Below are positions 1 to 7,659 of a stretch of 12,934 nt of DNA, piece after piece. Source of the DNA: Sandarakinorhabdus sp. (GTDB lineage: Bacteria > Pseudomonadota > Alphaproteobacteria > Sphingomonadales > Sphingomonadaceae); contig JALOSK010000037.1 in the NCBI GenBank assembly GCA_025458465.1, positions 1-12,934 on the forward strand, given 5' to 3'. The translations under genes and the position numbers were made by a program. The number at the start of each line of letters is the position of its first letter. The stretch's first letter is position 1. The notes beneath the pieces are model-generated. The model was not told where the DNA came from. It saw nothing but the letters and a program-made list of their open reading frames with translations, and did not search any database.

Positions 1-600
1 GCCGCCATCCTGCAGGCCCTGTATCGCCGTGAGCGCGACGGCGACGGCGCCACCATCGAAGTCTCGCTGTTCGATGCGCTGGCGGACTGGATGAACGTGC
101 CCTATCTGCACCACGCGCTGGGCCAGCGCGACACGGTGCGGGCCGGCGTGAACCATCCGTCGCTGGCACCCTATGGCGCGTTCCGCTGCCAGGACGGCCA
201 GCAGATCATCTTTTCGGTGCAGAACCAGGCGGAATGGCGGCGCTTTTGTGCGCTGTTCCTTGGCGATGCCGCGCTTGCCGACGATCCGCGCTTTGCCACC
301 AACATGGACCGGCTCAGCCATCGCGCGGCGCTGGAGCAGCATGTGCAGGAAGCGTTCGACACGCTGGATGCCAGCGCCGCCATGGCCCGGCTGGAGGCCA
401 GCGGCATCGCCTATGGCCGCCTGAACGATGTCGCCGGGCTGGCCGCCCATCCGCACCTGCGCACCATCACCGTTGATACCGAAGCCGGCGAGCTGCACGT
501 GATCGCGCCGGCGGCACTGGTGGACGGCGCCTGTACCGCAGCCCGCCAGGTTCCCGCGCTTGATGCCGATGGCATCGGCCTGCGCGCCGAATTCGGCTAG
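1..600 (+). CDS. CaiB/BaiF (class III) CoA-transferase, C-terminal part, 5' truncated by window
   Basis: The reading frame is open from base 1, so the gene starts upstream; 199 residues are visible of a family usually near 400. The first residues read AAILQALYRRERDGDG and then ATIEVSLFDAL, which matches the conserved stretch after the catalytic Asp in formyl-CoA transferase-type proteins (ALxxRExTGxGQxIxVSLxDA). A typical class III small-domain C-terminus follows, including DDPRFATNMDR and the late GRLNDVAGLAAHPHL segment. Enzymes of this family move CoA from a donor thioester to a carboxylic acid in the cytoplasm. The catalytic Asp should lie some tens of residues before the window edge and cannot be checked. 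The substrate cannot be told; the neighbourhood suggests activation of a catabolic acid. An internal ATG at 91 is not the start because homology begins before it. The stop overlaps the stop of the opposite-strand gene. Confidence 0.9.
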   Translation, partial: AAILQALYRRERDGDGATIEVSLFDALADWMNVPYLHHALGQRDTVRAGVNHPSLAPYGAFRCQDGQQIIFSVQNQAEWRRFCALFLGDAALADDPRFATNMDRLSHRAALEQHVQEAFDTLDASAAMARLEASGIAYGRLNDVAGLAAHPHLRTITVDTEAGELHVIAPAALVDGACTAARQVPALDADGIGLRAEFG

Positions 601-2003
601 GCGGCCACCACCGCCGCTGCGGCCATGCCTGCGATCCGGCCAAGCGTAACGGCCGAGCCCAGCCCCATCGCCGGCAGATAACCCCAATAGGACGGGCCCG
701 ACACGCCGCGCGCCGCGCCGCCGCTGGCAAACAGATTGGCAAAGCGCGCGCCGTCCTGGCCCAACACCCGCGCTTCGCCATCAATCTGCAGGCCGCCCTG
801 CGTGTGATAGATGGCGCCGCACACCCTGATCGCTTGCAACGGCCACTGCGGTGGCTGTGTATCGGCCCAGTTGCGGCCTTGCGCGTCATTGCGCCCGCTG
901 CTGGCAGCGGCATTCACATCGGCCAGGGCTTCGCTGATGGCAGCGGCATCGGCCCCCATCACGGCCGCCAGTGCCACCGGATCCGCCGCGTTGCGGATGG
1001 CGCCATTGGCCCTGAGCGCCTGCACTTCCAGCGTGTAGGCGTTGTGGGCTTCGATGCGGGCGTCGATCACCACCCACGCCGTGCCGTCCGGTTGTGTCAG
1101 CACCGGGTGGACCATGCCGGCAATATCGATCACCTCGTTGGTGAAGCGTTCGCCCCGCCGATTGAGGATGATGCCGCCTTCCACCAGCAGCCCTGGCGGC
1201 ACGGTGATGCCGTGCGGATCGGCCAGCATGGCATAGCCCTGGTAACTGCCCATGTCGCCCAGCGCGGCGCCGATGGCGGCGCCCAACCTGATGCCGTCAC
1301 CGCGATTGCCTTCATGGCCATGGTGGCGGGCGGCGGCGGCTTCGGGCATATTGGCCGCGACCATGGCATGATTGGCTGCAAAACCGCCGCAGGCCAGCAC
1401 CAGCGCCGCGCAGCCAATGGCTTCGCGCGCGCCATCGGGCCGCTCAACCACGATGCCGGCCACGGTCAGTTCCTCGGCGACGATCTCGATCAGCCGCGCC
1501 TGCAGCAGCACATCAACCCCGCGTTCGGCCAGTTTGGCGTGCAGGAACTGCACCATATCGGCCCCGCCATGGCCGGGCCAGCCGTGCAGACGCTGGCGCG
1601 TGTGGCCATAGGCCGCCCGAAACCCGGCATCCAGGGCAAAGGGGTAGAGAAATTCGCTGGCCAACCAGTCCACGCAGGGACCAGCGCCTTCGGCAATGGC
1701 CCGCGCGATCACCGGATCCGTCTGTCCGCGGGTTTTCACCATGATGTCGGCAAACAGGGTTTCGGCATCATCGGCGATCCCGGCGGCCGCCTGCGCCTGC
1801 GTGCCGGCGGCACAGACCAGCCCTTGCGACATGGATGTGGTGCCGGCGGGGCTGGCATCCTGTTCGATCAGCAGCACCTCAGCCCCGGCCGCCCGCGCCG
1901 CCAGCGCCGCCACTGCGCCCGAAGCGCCGCCCCCGACGACGATCACCGGCACGCCATGTTCGAACTGTGGCCGTGCCGGCGTTTGTGGACTGCCCCCGAT
2001 CAT
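597..2003 (-). CDS. FAD-dependent oxidoreductase, fumarate reductase/3-ketosteroid dehydrogenase-like
   Basis: The 468-residue product has an N-terminal dinucleotide-binding motif, VIVVGGGASG (GGGASG at about residues 24-29), ending in Glu47 of LLIEQ for the FAD ribose. It also has the family block GGIILNRRGERFTNE near residues 275-290 and a C-terminal FAD-site block GPSYWGYLPAMGLGSAVTLGRIAG. This is the FAD_binding_2 architecture used by soluble fumarate reductases, ketosteroid dehydrogenases and tricarballylate dehydrogenase-like enzymes, which reduce or introduce C=C bonds next to a carbonyl. There is no signal peptide and no heme motif, so a cytoplasmic protein is likely. The frame stays open upstream to 2408, but the start at 2003 puts the FAD motif close to the N-terminus, has AAGGG about 6 nt upstream, and leaves room for a divergent promoter. 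It is transcribed away from the methyltransferase operon. The substrate is unknown. Confidence 0.85.
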   Translation of the reverse strand: MIGGSPQTPARPQFEHGVPVIVVGGGASGAVAALAARAAGAEVLLIEQDASPAGTTSMSQGLVCAAGTQAQAAAGIADDAETLFADIMVKTRGQTDPVIARAIAEGAGPCVDWLASEFLYPFALDAGFRAAYGHTRQRLHGWPGHGGADMVQFLHAKLAERGVDVLLQARLIEIVAEELTVAGIVVERPDGAREAIGCAALVLACGGFAANHAMVAANMPEAAAARHHGHEGNRGDGIRLGAAIGAALGDMGSYQGYAMLADPHGITVPPGLLVEGGIILNRRGERFTNEVIDIAGMVHPVLTQPDGTAWVVIDARIEAHNAYTLEVQALRANGAIRNAADPVALAAVMGADAAAISEALADVNAAASSGRNDAQGRNWADTQPPQWPLQAIRVCGAIYHTQGGLQIDGEARVLGQDGARFANLFASGGAARGVSGPSYWGYLPAMGLGSAVTLGRIAGMAAAAVVAA

Positions 2004-2078
2004 CCTTCGCCCTTGGCTGGAAATCGCCGCACTCGCAATTGTGGCTTGGCGGTTTGCGCGGCTTTTGCCCTGCTGCAG

Positions 2079-2092
2079 GTGGAAATCTCCAC
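2079..2092. repeat. Palindrome GTGGA-N4-TCCAC, candidate operator
   Basis: Perfect 5-bp inverted arms flank AATC. Positions 2018-2030 carry a related sequence: TGGAAATC is shared, followed by CC and CAC at the same spacing, offset by 62 bp. The second copy has lost the symmetric right arm. The placement between divergent genes suggests a regulator site; there is no direct evidence of binding and no regulator gene in the window. Confidence 0.4.
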
Positions 2093-2125
2093 ACAGCGAA
2101 CAGTCTGGCGGGTGGCAGCCGGGGC

Positions 2126-2153
2126 TTGCAATGCGCCAGATTATGGTTTGCAA
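2126..2153. repeat. Direct repeat of palindromic hexamer TTGCAA, 22 bp apart
   Basis: TTGCAA occurs at 2126-2131 and again at 2148-2153. The start-to-start distance is 22 bp, about two helical turns, so both copies face the same side of the DNA. They sit 32-59 bases before the methyltransferase start, where an activator or repressor site could lie. A hexamer pair can arise by chance; this is a weak call. Confidence 0.3.
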
Positions 2154-2184
2154 ATCATGTGCCCGTGGCATGCATGAGGGTCTT

Positions 2185-3387
2185 ATGAACGCGATGCTCA
2201 ACACCTTCCAGCAGGCAGACCATCCCGTGCTTCCCAAGGCCGATGCAGACGAACGGGCCCGCCAGGAATTCACCAAGAGCCTGAAGGGCTTTGTGCAATC
2301 AGGCCTGCTGCCGGGCCTGGGCCCGGTGTTCGGCGCCCGCGCCGCCAAGCATTTCGAACGCGAGCACGGCCGCGCGCCTGCCGATCGCCACGACATACGC
2401 AAGGCCATGCTGGTTGATCCCTATTTCCAGACCTATGCCGCCACCAACCGCATTGCGCAGGAATTGCTGTGGGATTCGGTGATCGACAGTATCGAACGGC
2501 AATTGCCGGCGCTGGAGGCAGAGGCGGCGGCCCTTTCGGCCACAGCGCGGGCGCCGCTGGAAACCAGCCCGGATTTCGCCACGCCGCGCTATGTGACGGC
2601 GCTTGATATTCACTGCATGCCCGGTGGCTATGCCGAACCGGGCGGCATCGCGGCCGGCGCGCTTTATGATCGCGGCGTCTATCTTTATTCGATGGGCTAT
2701 ATGGGCCCGACCAACGACGACATGGGCCGTTCCGTGGCCAATTATATCCGGCGCCGCATGCCCGATTTCCAGCCCACCCGCATTCTCGACATGGGCTGCA
2801 CGGTTGGCCATTCCACCCTGCCCTACAAGGAAGCCTTTCCGGATGCAGAGGTGATCGGCATCGATGTCGCCGGGCCGCAAATCCGTTATGCCCATGCGCG
2901 CGCCGCCGGGCTGGGCGCCGATGTCGGCTTTCTGCAGCGCAATGCCGAAGCCACCGGTTTCCCCGATGCCAGCTTTGATCTGATCGTCAGCCATATCCTG
3001 CTGCACGAAACCAGCGGCAAGGCGATGCCGGCGATCATGCGCGAATGCCACCGTCTGCTGAAACCGGGCGGCGTGATGATCCATGCCGATCTGCCGCCGT
3101 TCAACCTGATGGACCCCTTCACCCAGTTCATTCTGGACAACGAGACCTGGTACAACAATGAACCCTTTTGGGGCGCCATGCGCGAGATTGACCAGATCGC
3201 GCTGGCCAGATCGGTGGGCTTTGCCGAACCGTACTTCGATACGGCGCCAATGGCGATCATGGAATTTGCCGCTGCGGCCGAAAGCTATACCGAAGAAGCC
3301 GCCGAAGCGCTGGCCGAACGCGAGTTCACCGCCGGCGAATATGCGCCAGGCGGCGGCTGGGAAGTCTTGATCGGAGTGAAATCATGA
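2185..3387 (+). CDS. Class I SAM-dependent methyltransferase with long N-terminal extension
   Basis: The product has 400 residues. The C-terminal half is a Rossmann methyltransferase: motif I is RILDMGCTVGHST (about residues 199-211), the SAM-ribose acidic residue is Asp227 in EVIGIDVAG, then come FPDASFDLIVSHILLHE and the post-motif ECHRLLKPGGVMIHADL. The first ~195 residues form a mostly helical part of unknown role with a conserved-looking stretch PGGYAEPGGIAAGALYDRGVYLY, perhaps substrate binding. The start at 2185 has GAGGG four to five bases upstream; an in-frame ATG at 2170 lacks such a site and ATG 2194 is a further alternative. It is the first gene of a five-gene operon and its stop overlaps the next start as ATGA. 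It is soluble with no signal peptide. The methyl acceptor is unknown; an O-methylated or hydroxylated small molecule is a guess from the neighbouring oxidases. Confidence 0.87.
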   Translation: MNAMLNTFQQADHPVLPKADADERARQEFTKSLKGFVQSGLLPGLGPVFGARAAKHFEREHGRAPADRHDIRKAMLVDPYFQTYAATNRIAQELLWDSVIDSIERQLPALEAEAAALSATARAPLETSPDFATPRYVTALDIHCMPGGYAEPGGIAAGALYDRGVYLYSMGYMGPTNDDMGRSVANYIRRRMPDFQPTRILDMGCTVGHSTLPYKEAFPDAEVIGIDVAGPQIRYAHARAAGLGADVGFLQRNAEATGFPDASFDLIVSHILLHETSGKAMPAIMRECHRLLKPGGVMIHADLPPFNLMDPFTQFILDNETWYNNEPFWGAMREIDQIALARSVGFAEPYFDTAPMAIMEFAAAAESYTEEAAEALAEREFTAGEYAPGGGWEVLIGVKS

Positions 3388-3719
3388 GCCTGCGCCGCGA
3401 CGCGCGCGGCAAGCGGCCGCAATTTTATGCCGACCCCGCAATGGATCAGGCGATGTCGATGATCATGGTTCTGGCCGAGGAATATAGCGCGCTGCGGGAC
3501 CGGCTGGATACGGTGGAACGGGTGGCGACCAGCGCCGGCCTCGCCGCCGCGATCGAGGCCTATGAACCGCCACAGGATGTGCTGGAACTGCGCGAGGCCC
3601 GGCGCCAGGCCTTCCTGTCGCGGCTGTTCTACCTTGCCCGCAAGGACGCGACCGACGCCGCCGAAAACAGCAGCGACGCCAGTTTCACCGCCACCATCAA
3701 CGATATTGCGAAGGGCTGA
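3384..3719 (+). CDS. Small conserved-looking helical protein of unknown function, 111 aa
   Basis: I do not recognise a named family. The ATG overlaps the methyltransferase stop by four bases (ATGA), with GGAGTG at 3373-3378 as ribosome binding site, and it ends 4 nt before the oxidase start, so it is translated as part of this operon. The sequence has a basic N-terminus (SLRRDARGKRPQFY), then an amphipathic stretch at about residues 20-55 with heptad-like hydrophobics (MIMVLAEEYSALRDRLDTVERV), then a second charged helix (VLELREARRQAFLSRLFYLARKD). There is no Cys, so it is not a cytochrome subunit, and there is no signal peptide or membrane segment. Its place between the methyltransferase and the FAD-linked oxidase suggests an accessory or oligomerising partner for one of them; that is inference. 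Confidence 0.75.
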   Translation: MSLRRDARGKRPQFYADPAMDQAMSMIMVLAEEYSALRDRLDTVERVATSAGLAAAIEAYEPPQDVLELREARRQAFLSRLFYLARKDATDAAENSSDASFTATINDIAKG

Positions 3720-3723
3720 CACC

Positions 3724-5295
3724 ATGGCCAGCAGTGCCCGCAGCGAAACCGGCCTGCTGGCGGAACTGGCGGCGATCGTTGGGCCGGCTGGCCTGCTGAC
3801 GGACGCCGAGGACCGTCGCTTTCACGCCACCGATGTCTTCAGCGCCGGGCAATTGCCGCTGGCCGTGGTGCGCCCGGCCACCGTGGCGCAGCTGCAGGCG
3901 GTGGTGACGGCGTGCGCCACGGCGCGCACGGCGATTGCGGTGCGCGGCGGCGGCGCCAGTTATACTGATGGCTATCTGCACAGGCAGGCAGGCGGCATCA
4001 CCATCGATACCAGCCGGCTGAAGGCCATTCACATCGATGAGCCGAATGCCGTGGTGACGGTGGAAGCCGGGGTGACCTGGGCCGAACTGCACGAGGCGTT
4101 GAGCGCGCGGGGGTTGCGCACGCCGTTCTGGGGGCCATTTTCCGGGCTGGCTGCCACCATTGGCGGCTCGATGTCGCAGAACAGCATCAGCCACGGCAAC
4201 GGGGTTTCAGCGGAATCGCTGCTCAACATCGATGTCATCACCGGCACCGGCGAGATGCTGTCCACCGGCAGCGCTGGCAGCGCCAACGGCACGCCGTTTT
4301 TCCGGCATTTCGGCCCCGATCTGGCCGGGCTGTTCACCGGCGATTGCGGCGCGCTGGGGGTGAAGGCGCGGATCACGCTGAAACTGATCCGCCGGCGCGA
4401 GGCCTTTGAAGCCGCCAGCTTCAGCTTCTCCAGCTTTGCCGCCATGCACGACGCGATGCGCCTGATCGCCATCGAAGGCGTGGATGACGAGAATTTCGGC
4501 CTTGATGCCGCCCTGCAGCAAGGCCAGATCGGCCGGCAGGACGGCGTGGAGGCCAAGGCCCAGATCGCCCGCAGCGTGATGAAATCGGCCACATCATTTG
4601 GCAGCGGCGTCAAGAGCCTGGCCCGCATGGCCATCGCCGGTGACCGCGCGCTGAAGGCGGCAAATTATGCCGTGCATTATCTGACCGACGGGGTAGACAG
4701 CGCCGAAGCGCGGGCAAAGATGGCGGTGATCCGCCGCATCGGCACCGCCCATGGCACCGAAATCGCCAACACCGTGCCAACCGTGGTGCGCGGCATGCCG
4801 TTTGCGCCCCTGTTCAACCTGCTGGGCCCCAGGGGCGAACGCTGGGTGCCGATGCACACGCTGTTGCCGCACGATCGGGTGACGCTGTTCCACAACGCCC
4901 TGATGGACTGCTGGGATGAGAATCAGGCGGAGATGGAGGCCCACGGCATCTTCACCGGCGGCATGTTCATGGCCGTGGGCGCATCGGCGTTCGTGTATGA
5001 ACCGGCAATCTATTGGCCCGATGGGCGCACCATCTTCCACGATCGCATGGTGCCGGCCGAGCATCTGGCCGCCATGCCCACCCACGCTGCCAGCCCCGAC
5101 GCGCGCGCCGTGGTGGACCGCATCAAGCAGCAGGTTGTGGCCCTGATGCACGCCCATGGCGGCGCCCATCTGCAGATCGGCAAGGTCTATCCGCTGCTGC
5201 CCGGCCGCAACCCGGCCAGTGTCGCGCTGCTGAAGGCCATCAAGGCGGCACTTGATCCGCACGCCATCCTAAATCCGGGGGCACTGGGGCTTTGA
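3724..5295 (+). CDS. FAD-linked oxidase (VAO/PCMH and GlcD superfamily)
   Basis: The product has 523 residues, similar in length to vanillyl-alcohol and eugenol oxidases. An FAD-binding PCMH-type domain occupies about residues 40-220: PLAVVRPATVAQLQAVVTAC, then AVRGGGASYTDGY (RGGG at 74-77), VVTVEAGVTWAEL, ATIGGSMSQNSISHGNG and NIDVITGTGEML. The C-terminal cap ends in the usual LDPHAILNPGALGL. Members oxidise alcohols, phenols or hydroxy acids and pass electrons to O2 or a cytochrome; no cytochrome gene is seen nearby. I cannot tell from reading whether FAD is covalently bound. The start at 3724 has AAGGG at 3711-3715, 8 nt upstream. The frame is open further upstream to 3562, but that stretch overlaps the small upstream gene and lacks homology. 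It is cytoplasmic by absence of a signal peptide. The substrate is not determinable. Confidence 0.88.
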   Translation: MASSARSETGLLAELAAIVGPAGLLTDAEDRRFHATDVFSAGQLPLAVVRPATVAQLQAVVTACATARTAIAVRGGGASYTDGYLHRQAGGITIDTSRLKAIHIDEPNAVVTVEAGVTWAELHEALSARGLRTPFWGPFSGLAATIGGSMSQNSISHGNGVSAESLLNIDVITGTGEMLSTGSAGSANGTPFFRHFGPDLAGLFTGDCGALGVKARITLKLIRRREAFEAASFSFSSFAAMHDAMRLIAIEGVDDENFGLDAALQQGQIGRQDGVEAKAQIARSVMKSATSFGSGVKSLARMAIAGDRALKAANYAVHYLTDGVDSAEARAKMAVIRRIGTAHGTEIANTVPTVVRGMPFAPLFNLLGPRGERWVPMHTLLPHDRVTLFHNALMDCWDENQAEMEAHGIFTGGMFMAVGASAFVYEPAIYWPDGRTIFHDRMVPAEHLAAMPTHAASPDARAVVDRIKQQVVALMHAHGGAHLQIGKVYPLLPGRNPASVALLKAIKAALDPHAILNPGALGL

Positions 5296-6518
5296 GCATA
5301 TCCTTGACGGCACGTGCCGAATTCAGCCGCGGCTGGACCGTGATCGTGGGCGGCGCGATTGGCGCGGCCTTTTCGATTTCGGCACTGCCCTTCTACACGC
5401 TGGGCGTGTTCGTGAAGCCGATTGCCGAAGCCACCGGCTGGACCCGCGAGGCCATCCAGCTGGGCTTCACCATCCAGATGATGGTGCTGCTGTCGGTCAG
5501 CTGGTTGTGGGGCTGGCTGGTGGATCGACATGGCGCGCGACGCATCGCGCTGATCGCGCAAGTCGGGCTGGCGGCGGCGCTGGCCCTGTTGCCGGTATTG
5601 GCGGGGGCGTTCGGGTTGCAAGGCTGGTATCTGGGCTGGGCGCTGGTGGCGCTGTTTGGCGGCGGCACCGGCCAGGCCACCTGGACGCGCGGCATCAGCG
5701 GCTGGTTTGACAAGGCGCGCGGCGGCGCCCTGGGGCTGGCCTTGTTCGGCACCGGCATCGCGGCCGTGTTTGCGCCGCCGCTGGTCACCAACATCATCGC
5801 CAATCAGGGCTGGCCGATGGGCTATCACCTGCTCGGCCTGTCGGTACTGGTGGCAGGGTTGCCGATGGTCGCCTGGCTGTTCCACGATGCCCCGGCGCCG
5901 ACTATCCATCAACGGCCATTGCCGGGCGTCAGCCGCAGCGCGGCCCTGCGCGACCGCCGGTTCTGGATCATGCTGGCGGTGTTTGCCGCGGTCACCTTCG
6001 GTGTTGCCGGCATCATTCCCAGCCTGGTGCCGCTGCTCACCGATCGCGGCCTCGATGCGCAGACAGCGGCCAATTATGCCGGTTTTGCCGGCCTGTCGGT
6101 GATGGGCGGCCGCATCATCGCCGGCTTCCTGATCGATCGTTTCTGGGCGCCATTTGTGGCGGTGGGGTTTCTCGCCATTCCGGCCCTGGCCTGCTTCCTG
6201 CTGGTGGGCGATGCCCTGCCCTCTGGCCCGATGATTGCGCTGGCCGTGACATTGGTCGGGCTGGCGGCCGGTGCCGAGTTCGATCTGGTGGCCTTCATGG
6301 CCGGGCGCTATTTCGGCATGAAGAATTATGGCTTCATCTATGGCGTGCAGCTGGGCGCGATCCTGGCCGCAACCGGGCTGGCGCCGCCAATTTTCAGCCA
6401 TGTGCACGGCGTGTACGGCAATTATGATCCGGCGCTGATGGTGGCGGGCGGCATCTTCCTGGTCGCGCCGCTGATCCTGCTCACCCTTGGCCGCTATCCC
6501 GACTTCGCCGATGACTGA
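5292..6518 (+). CDS. Major facilitator superfamily transporter
   Basis: The 408-residue hydrophobic protein shows about 12 membrane spans. The cytoplasmic loop 2-3 signature GWLVDRHGARRI is the MFS motif A, and the late segment GAEFDLVAFMAGRYFGMKNYGFIYG is typical of the monocarboxylate/oxalate-formate antiporter-like branch. It probably moves an organic acid or aromatic compound, or a pathway product, across the inner membrane. The start is taken as TTG at 5292, which overlaps the oxidase stop as TTGA; a second in-frame TTG lies at 5304. Both place the hydrophobic first span (WTVIVGGAIGAAFSISALPFY) near the N-terminus. The ribosome binding site is weak (G-rich run at 5276-5281), so translational coupling is likely. 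Direction of transport is unknown. Confidence 0.88.
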   Translation: MSISLTARAEFSRGWTVIVGGAIGAAFSISALPFYTLGVFVKPIAEATGWTREAIQLGFTIQMMVLLSVSWLWGWLVDRHGARRIALIAQVGLAAALALLPVLAGAFGLQGWYLGWALVALFGGGTGQATWTRGISGWFDKARGGALGLALFGTGIAAVFAPPLVTNIIANQGWPMGYHLLGLSVLVAGLPMVAWLFHDAPAPTIHQRPLPGVSRSAALRDRRFWIMLAVFAAVTFGVAGIIPSLVPLLTDRGLDAQTAANYAGFAGLSVMGGRIIAGFLIDRFWAPFVAVGFLAIPALACFLLVGDALPSGPMIALAVTLVGLAAGAEFDLVAFMAGRYFGMKNYGFIYGVQLGAILAATGLAPPIFSHVHGVYGNYDPALMVAGGIFLVAPLILLTLGRYPDFADD

Positions 6519-7656
6519 GATTGCCATTGTCGGCGCCGGCATTGGCGGCCTGGTGCTGGGGCTGGGCTTGCAGCGCAGCGGCCACCCTGTTGCCATTTAT
6601 GAGCAGGCAGCCCGGCTGGGCGAGCTTGGCGCCGGCATCACGCTCAGCCCGAATGCCGTCAGGGTGATCAACTGGCTGGGCCTGGGCGAACAGCTGCGCG
6701 CCGTCAGCTTCACGCCCGACCGGCAATGGACCCAGCATTGGCAAAGCGGCGACGTTCTGCGCGAGGCGCTGCGCGGCGCCGATTTTGCCGCGCGCCACGG
6801 CGGTGCCGGCTATTATCATGTTCACCGCGCGGATCTGCACGCCCTTTTGCTGGGCGCATTGCCCGCCACAACCGTGCGATTGGGAAAGGCGCTGACGGCG
6901 GTCGATACCGATGGCCGCATGCGCTTTGCCGATGGCAGCACAGTCACGGCCGATCTGGTGGTGGGTGCCGACGGCGTGAAATCGGCCGTGCGGGCCGCCT
7001 GTTTCGACACGGCTGCGCCGCAGTTCACCGGCCAGGTCGCCTGGCGCGGCATCGTGCCCACCAGCGCCCTGCCCGAAACGGTTCAGGCGCTGCCGCCGGG
7101 CATTCATGTCGGGCCGCAGCGATTGTTCATGCGCTACCCGGTGCGGGGCGGGACGCTGATCAATTATGCCGCCTTTGTCGAGCTGAACGGGTGGCAGGAT
7201 GAAGGCTGGACCATCCCGTCCACCATCCCCGAATTGCTTGGCCATTTTGACGGCTGGGACCAGACTGTGCGCGCCATCATCGCCGCCACGCCGGCCGGCA
7301 GCCTGTTCAAATGGGCCCTGCACACGCGCGAGCCGCTGCCCAGCTGGATTTCCGGGCGGGTCACATTGCTGGGGGATGCCGCGCACGCCATGCTGCCGTT
7401 CATGGGCCAGGGGGCGGGCACGGCGATCGAGGATGCCGCCGTTCTGGCGCGCTGCCTCGCTGCCTTTCCCATCGCGGAGGCGCTGGAGCGTTATCAGGCA
7501 GTCCGCCGCGAGCGCACCGAAATGGTGCAGACCCAGTCGCGGCTGCTGGGCCTGACGTTTCAGGGCAAGGATCCTGCCAGCCTTGGCCGCGGGCCGCTGC
7601 TGAACGAAGAGGCGCTGGGCCTCTTCGACTATGATCCCGTGACAGTGCCGATCTAA
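6511..7656 (+). CDS. Class A flavoprotein monooxygenase (salicylate/3-hydroxybenzoate hydroxylase-like)
   Basis: The 381-residue protein shows all three fingerprints of the family: GAGIGG at residues 8-13 for the FAD ADP part, the DG motif in LVVGADGVKSAVR (Asp154-Gly155) for FAD and NAD(P)H, and the GD motif in LLGDAAHAMLPFMGQG (Gly288-Asp289). GAGITLSPNAVRVINWLGLG after the first strand is typical of salicylate hydroxylase-type members. Such enzymes use NAD(P)H and O2 to hydroxylate an activated, usually phenolic or N-heteroaromatic, ring in the cytoplasm. The start at 6511 puts the FAD motif at residue 8 and overlaps the transporter gene by 8 nt; an upstream in-frame TTG at 6487 would only add a non-homologous tail. 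No clear ribosome binding site is present, so coupling to the transporter is likely. It is the last gene of the operon, ending 3 nt from the opposing gene. Confidence 0.9.
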   Translation: MTEIAIVGAGIGGLVLGLGLQRSGHPVAIYEQAARLGELGAGITLSPNAVRVINWLGLGEQLRAVSFTPDRQWTQHWQSGDVLREALRGADFAARHGGAGYYHVHRADLHALLLGALPATTVRLGKALTAVDTDGRMRFADGSTVTADLVVGADGVKSAVRAACFDTAAPQFTGQVAWRGIVPTSALPETVQALPPGIHVGPQRLFMRYPVRGGTLINYAAFVELNGWQDEGWTIPSTIPELLGHFDGWDQTVRAIIAATPAGSLFKWALHTREPLPSWISGRVTLLGDAAHAMLPFMGQGAGTAIEDAAVLARCLAAFPIAEALERYQAVRRERTEMVQTQSRLLGLTFQGKDPASLGRGPLLNEEALGLFDYDPVTVPI

Positions 7657-7659
7657 CGC

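Larger units (their letters stand above)
2004..2184. promoter_or_regulatory. Divergent intergenic control region (flavoprotein gene / methyltransferase operon)
   Basis: These 181 bases separate two divergently transcribed genes, so promoters for both must lie here or overlap the gene starts. It holds a 14-bp palindrome at 2079-2092, a weaker related copy at 2017-2030, and two TTGCAA hexamers at 2126-2131 and 2148-2153. I could not assign convincing -35/-10 pairs to either gene. The ribosome binding site for the plus-strand gene is GAGGG at 2176-2180. Function is inferred from position. Confidence 0.6.

Noticed and set aside
804..2177. 457-codon plus-strand open frame opposite the flavoprotein gene
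   Set aside because: The minus strand has clear FAD motifs over the same bases; the plus-strand translation is low-complexity and runs through the divergent control region.
2004..2408. N-terminal extension of the flavoprotein gene to an upstream start at 2408
   Set aside because: It would add 135 residues without homology, cross the divergent promoter region and overlap the methyltransferase gene; the start at 2003 has a ribosome binding site and normal FAD-motif spacing.
3384..3719. 111-aa protein as a cytochrome subunit of the FAD-linked oxidase (as in p-cresol methylhydroxylase)
   Set aside because: It contains no cysteine and so no CXXCH heme site, and it has no export signal.
5187..6596. 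469-codon minus-strand open frame across the transporter gene
   Set aside because: The translation is Gln/Arg/His-rich without motifs and covers a clear membrane transporter on the other strand.
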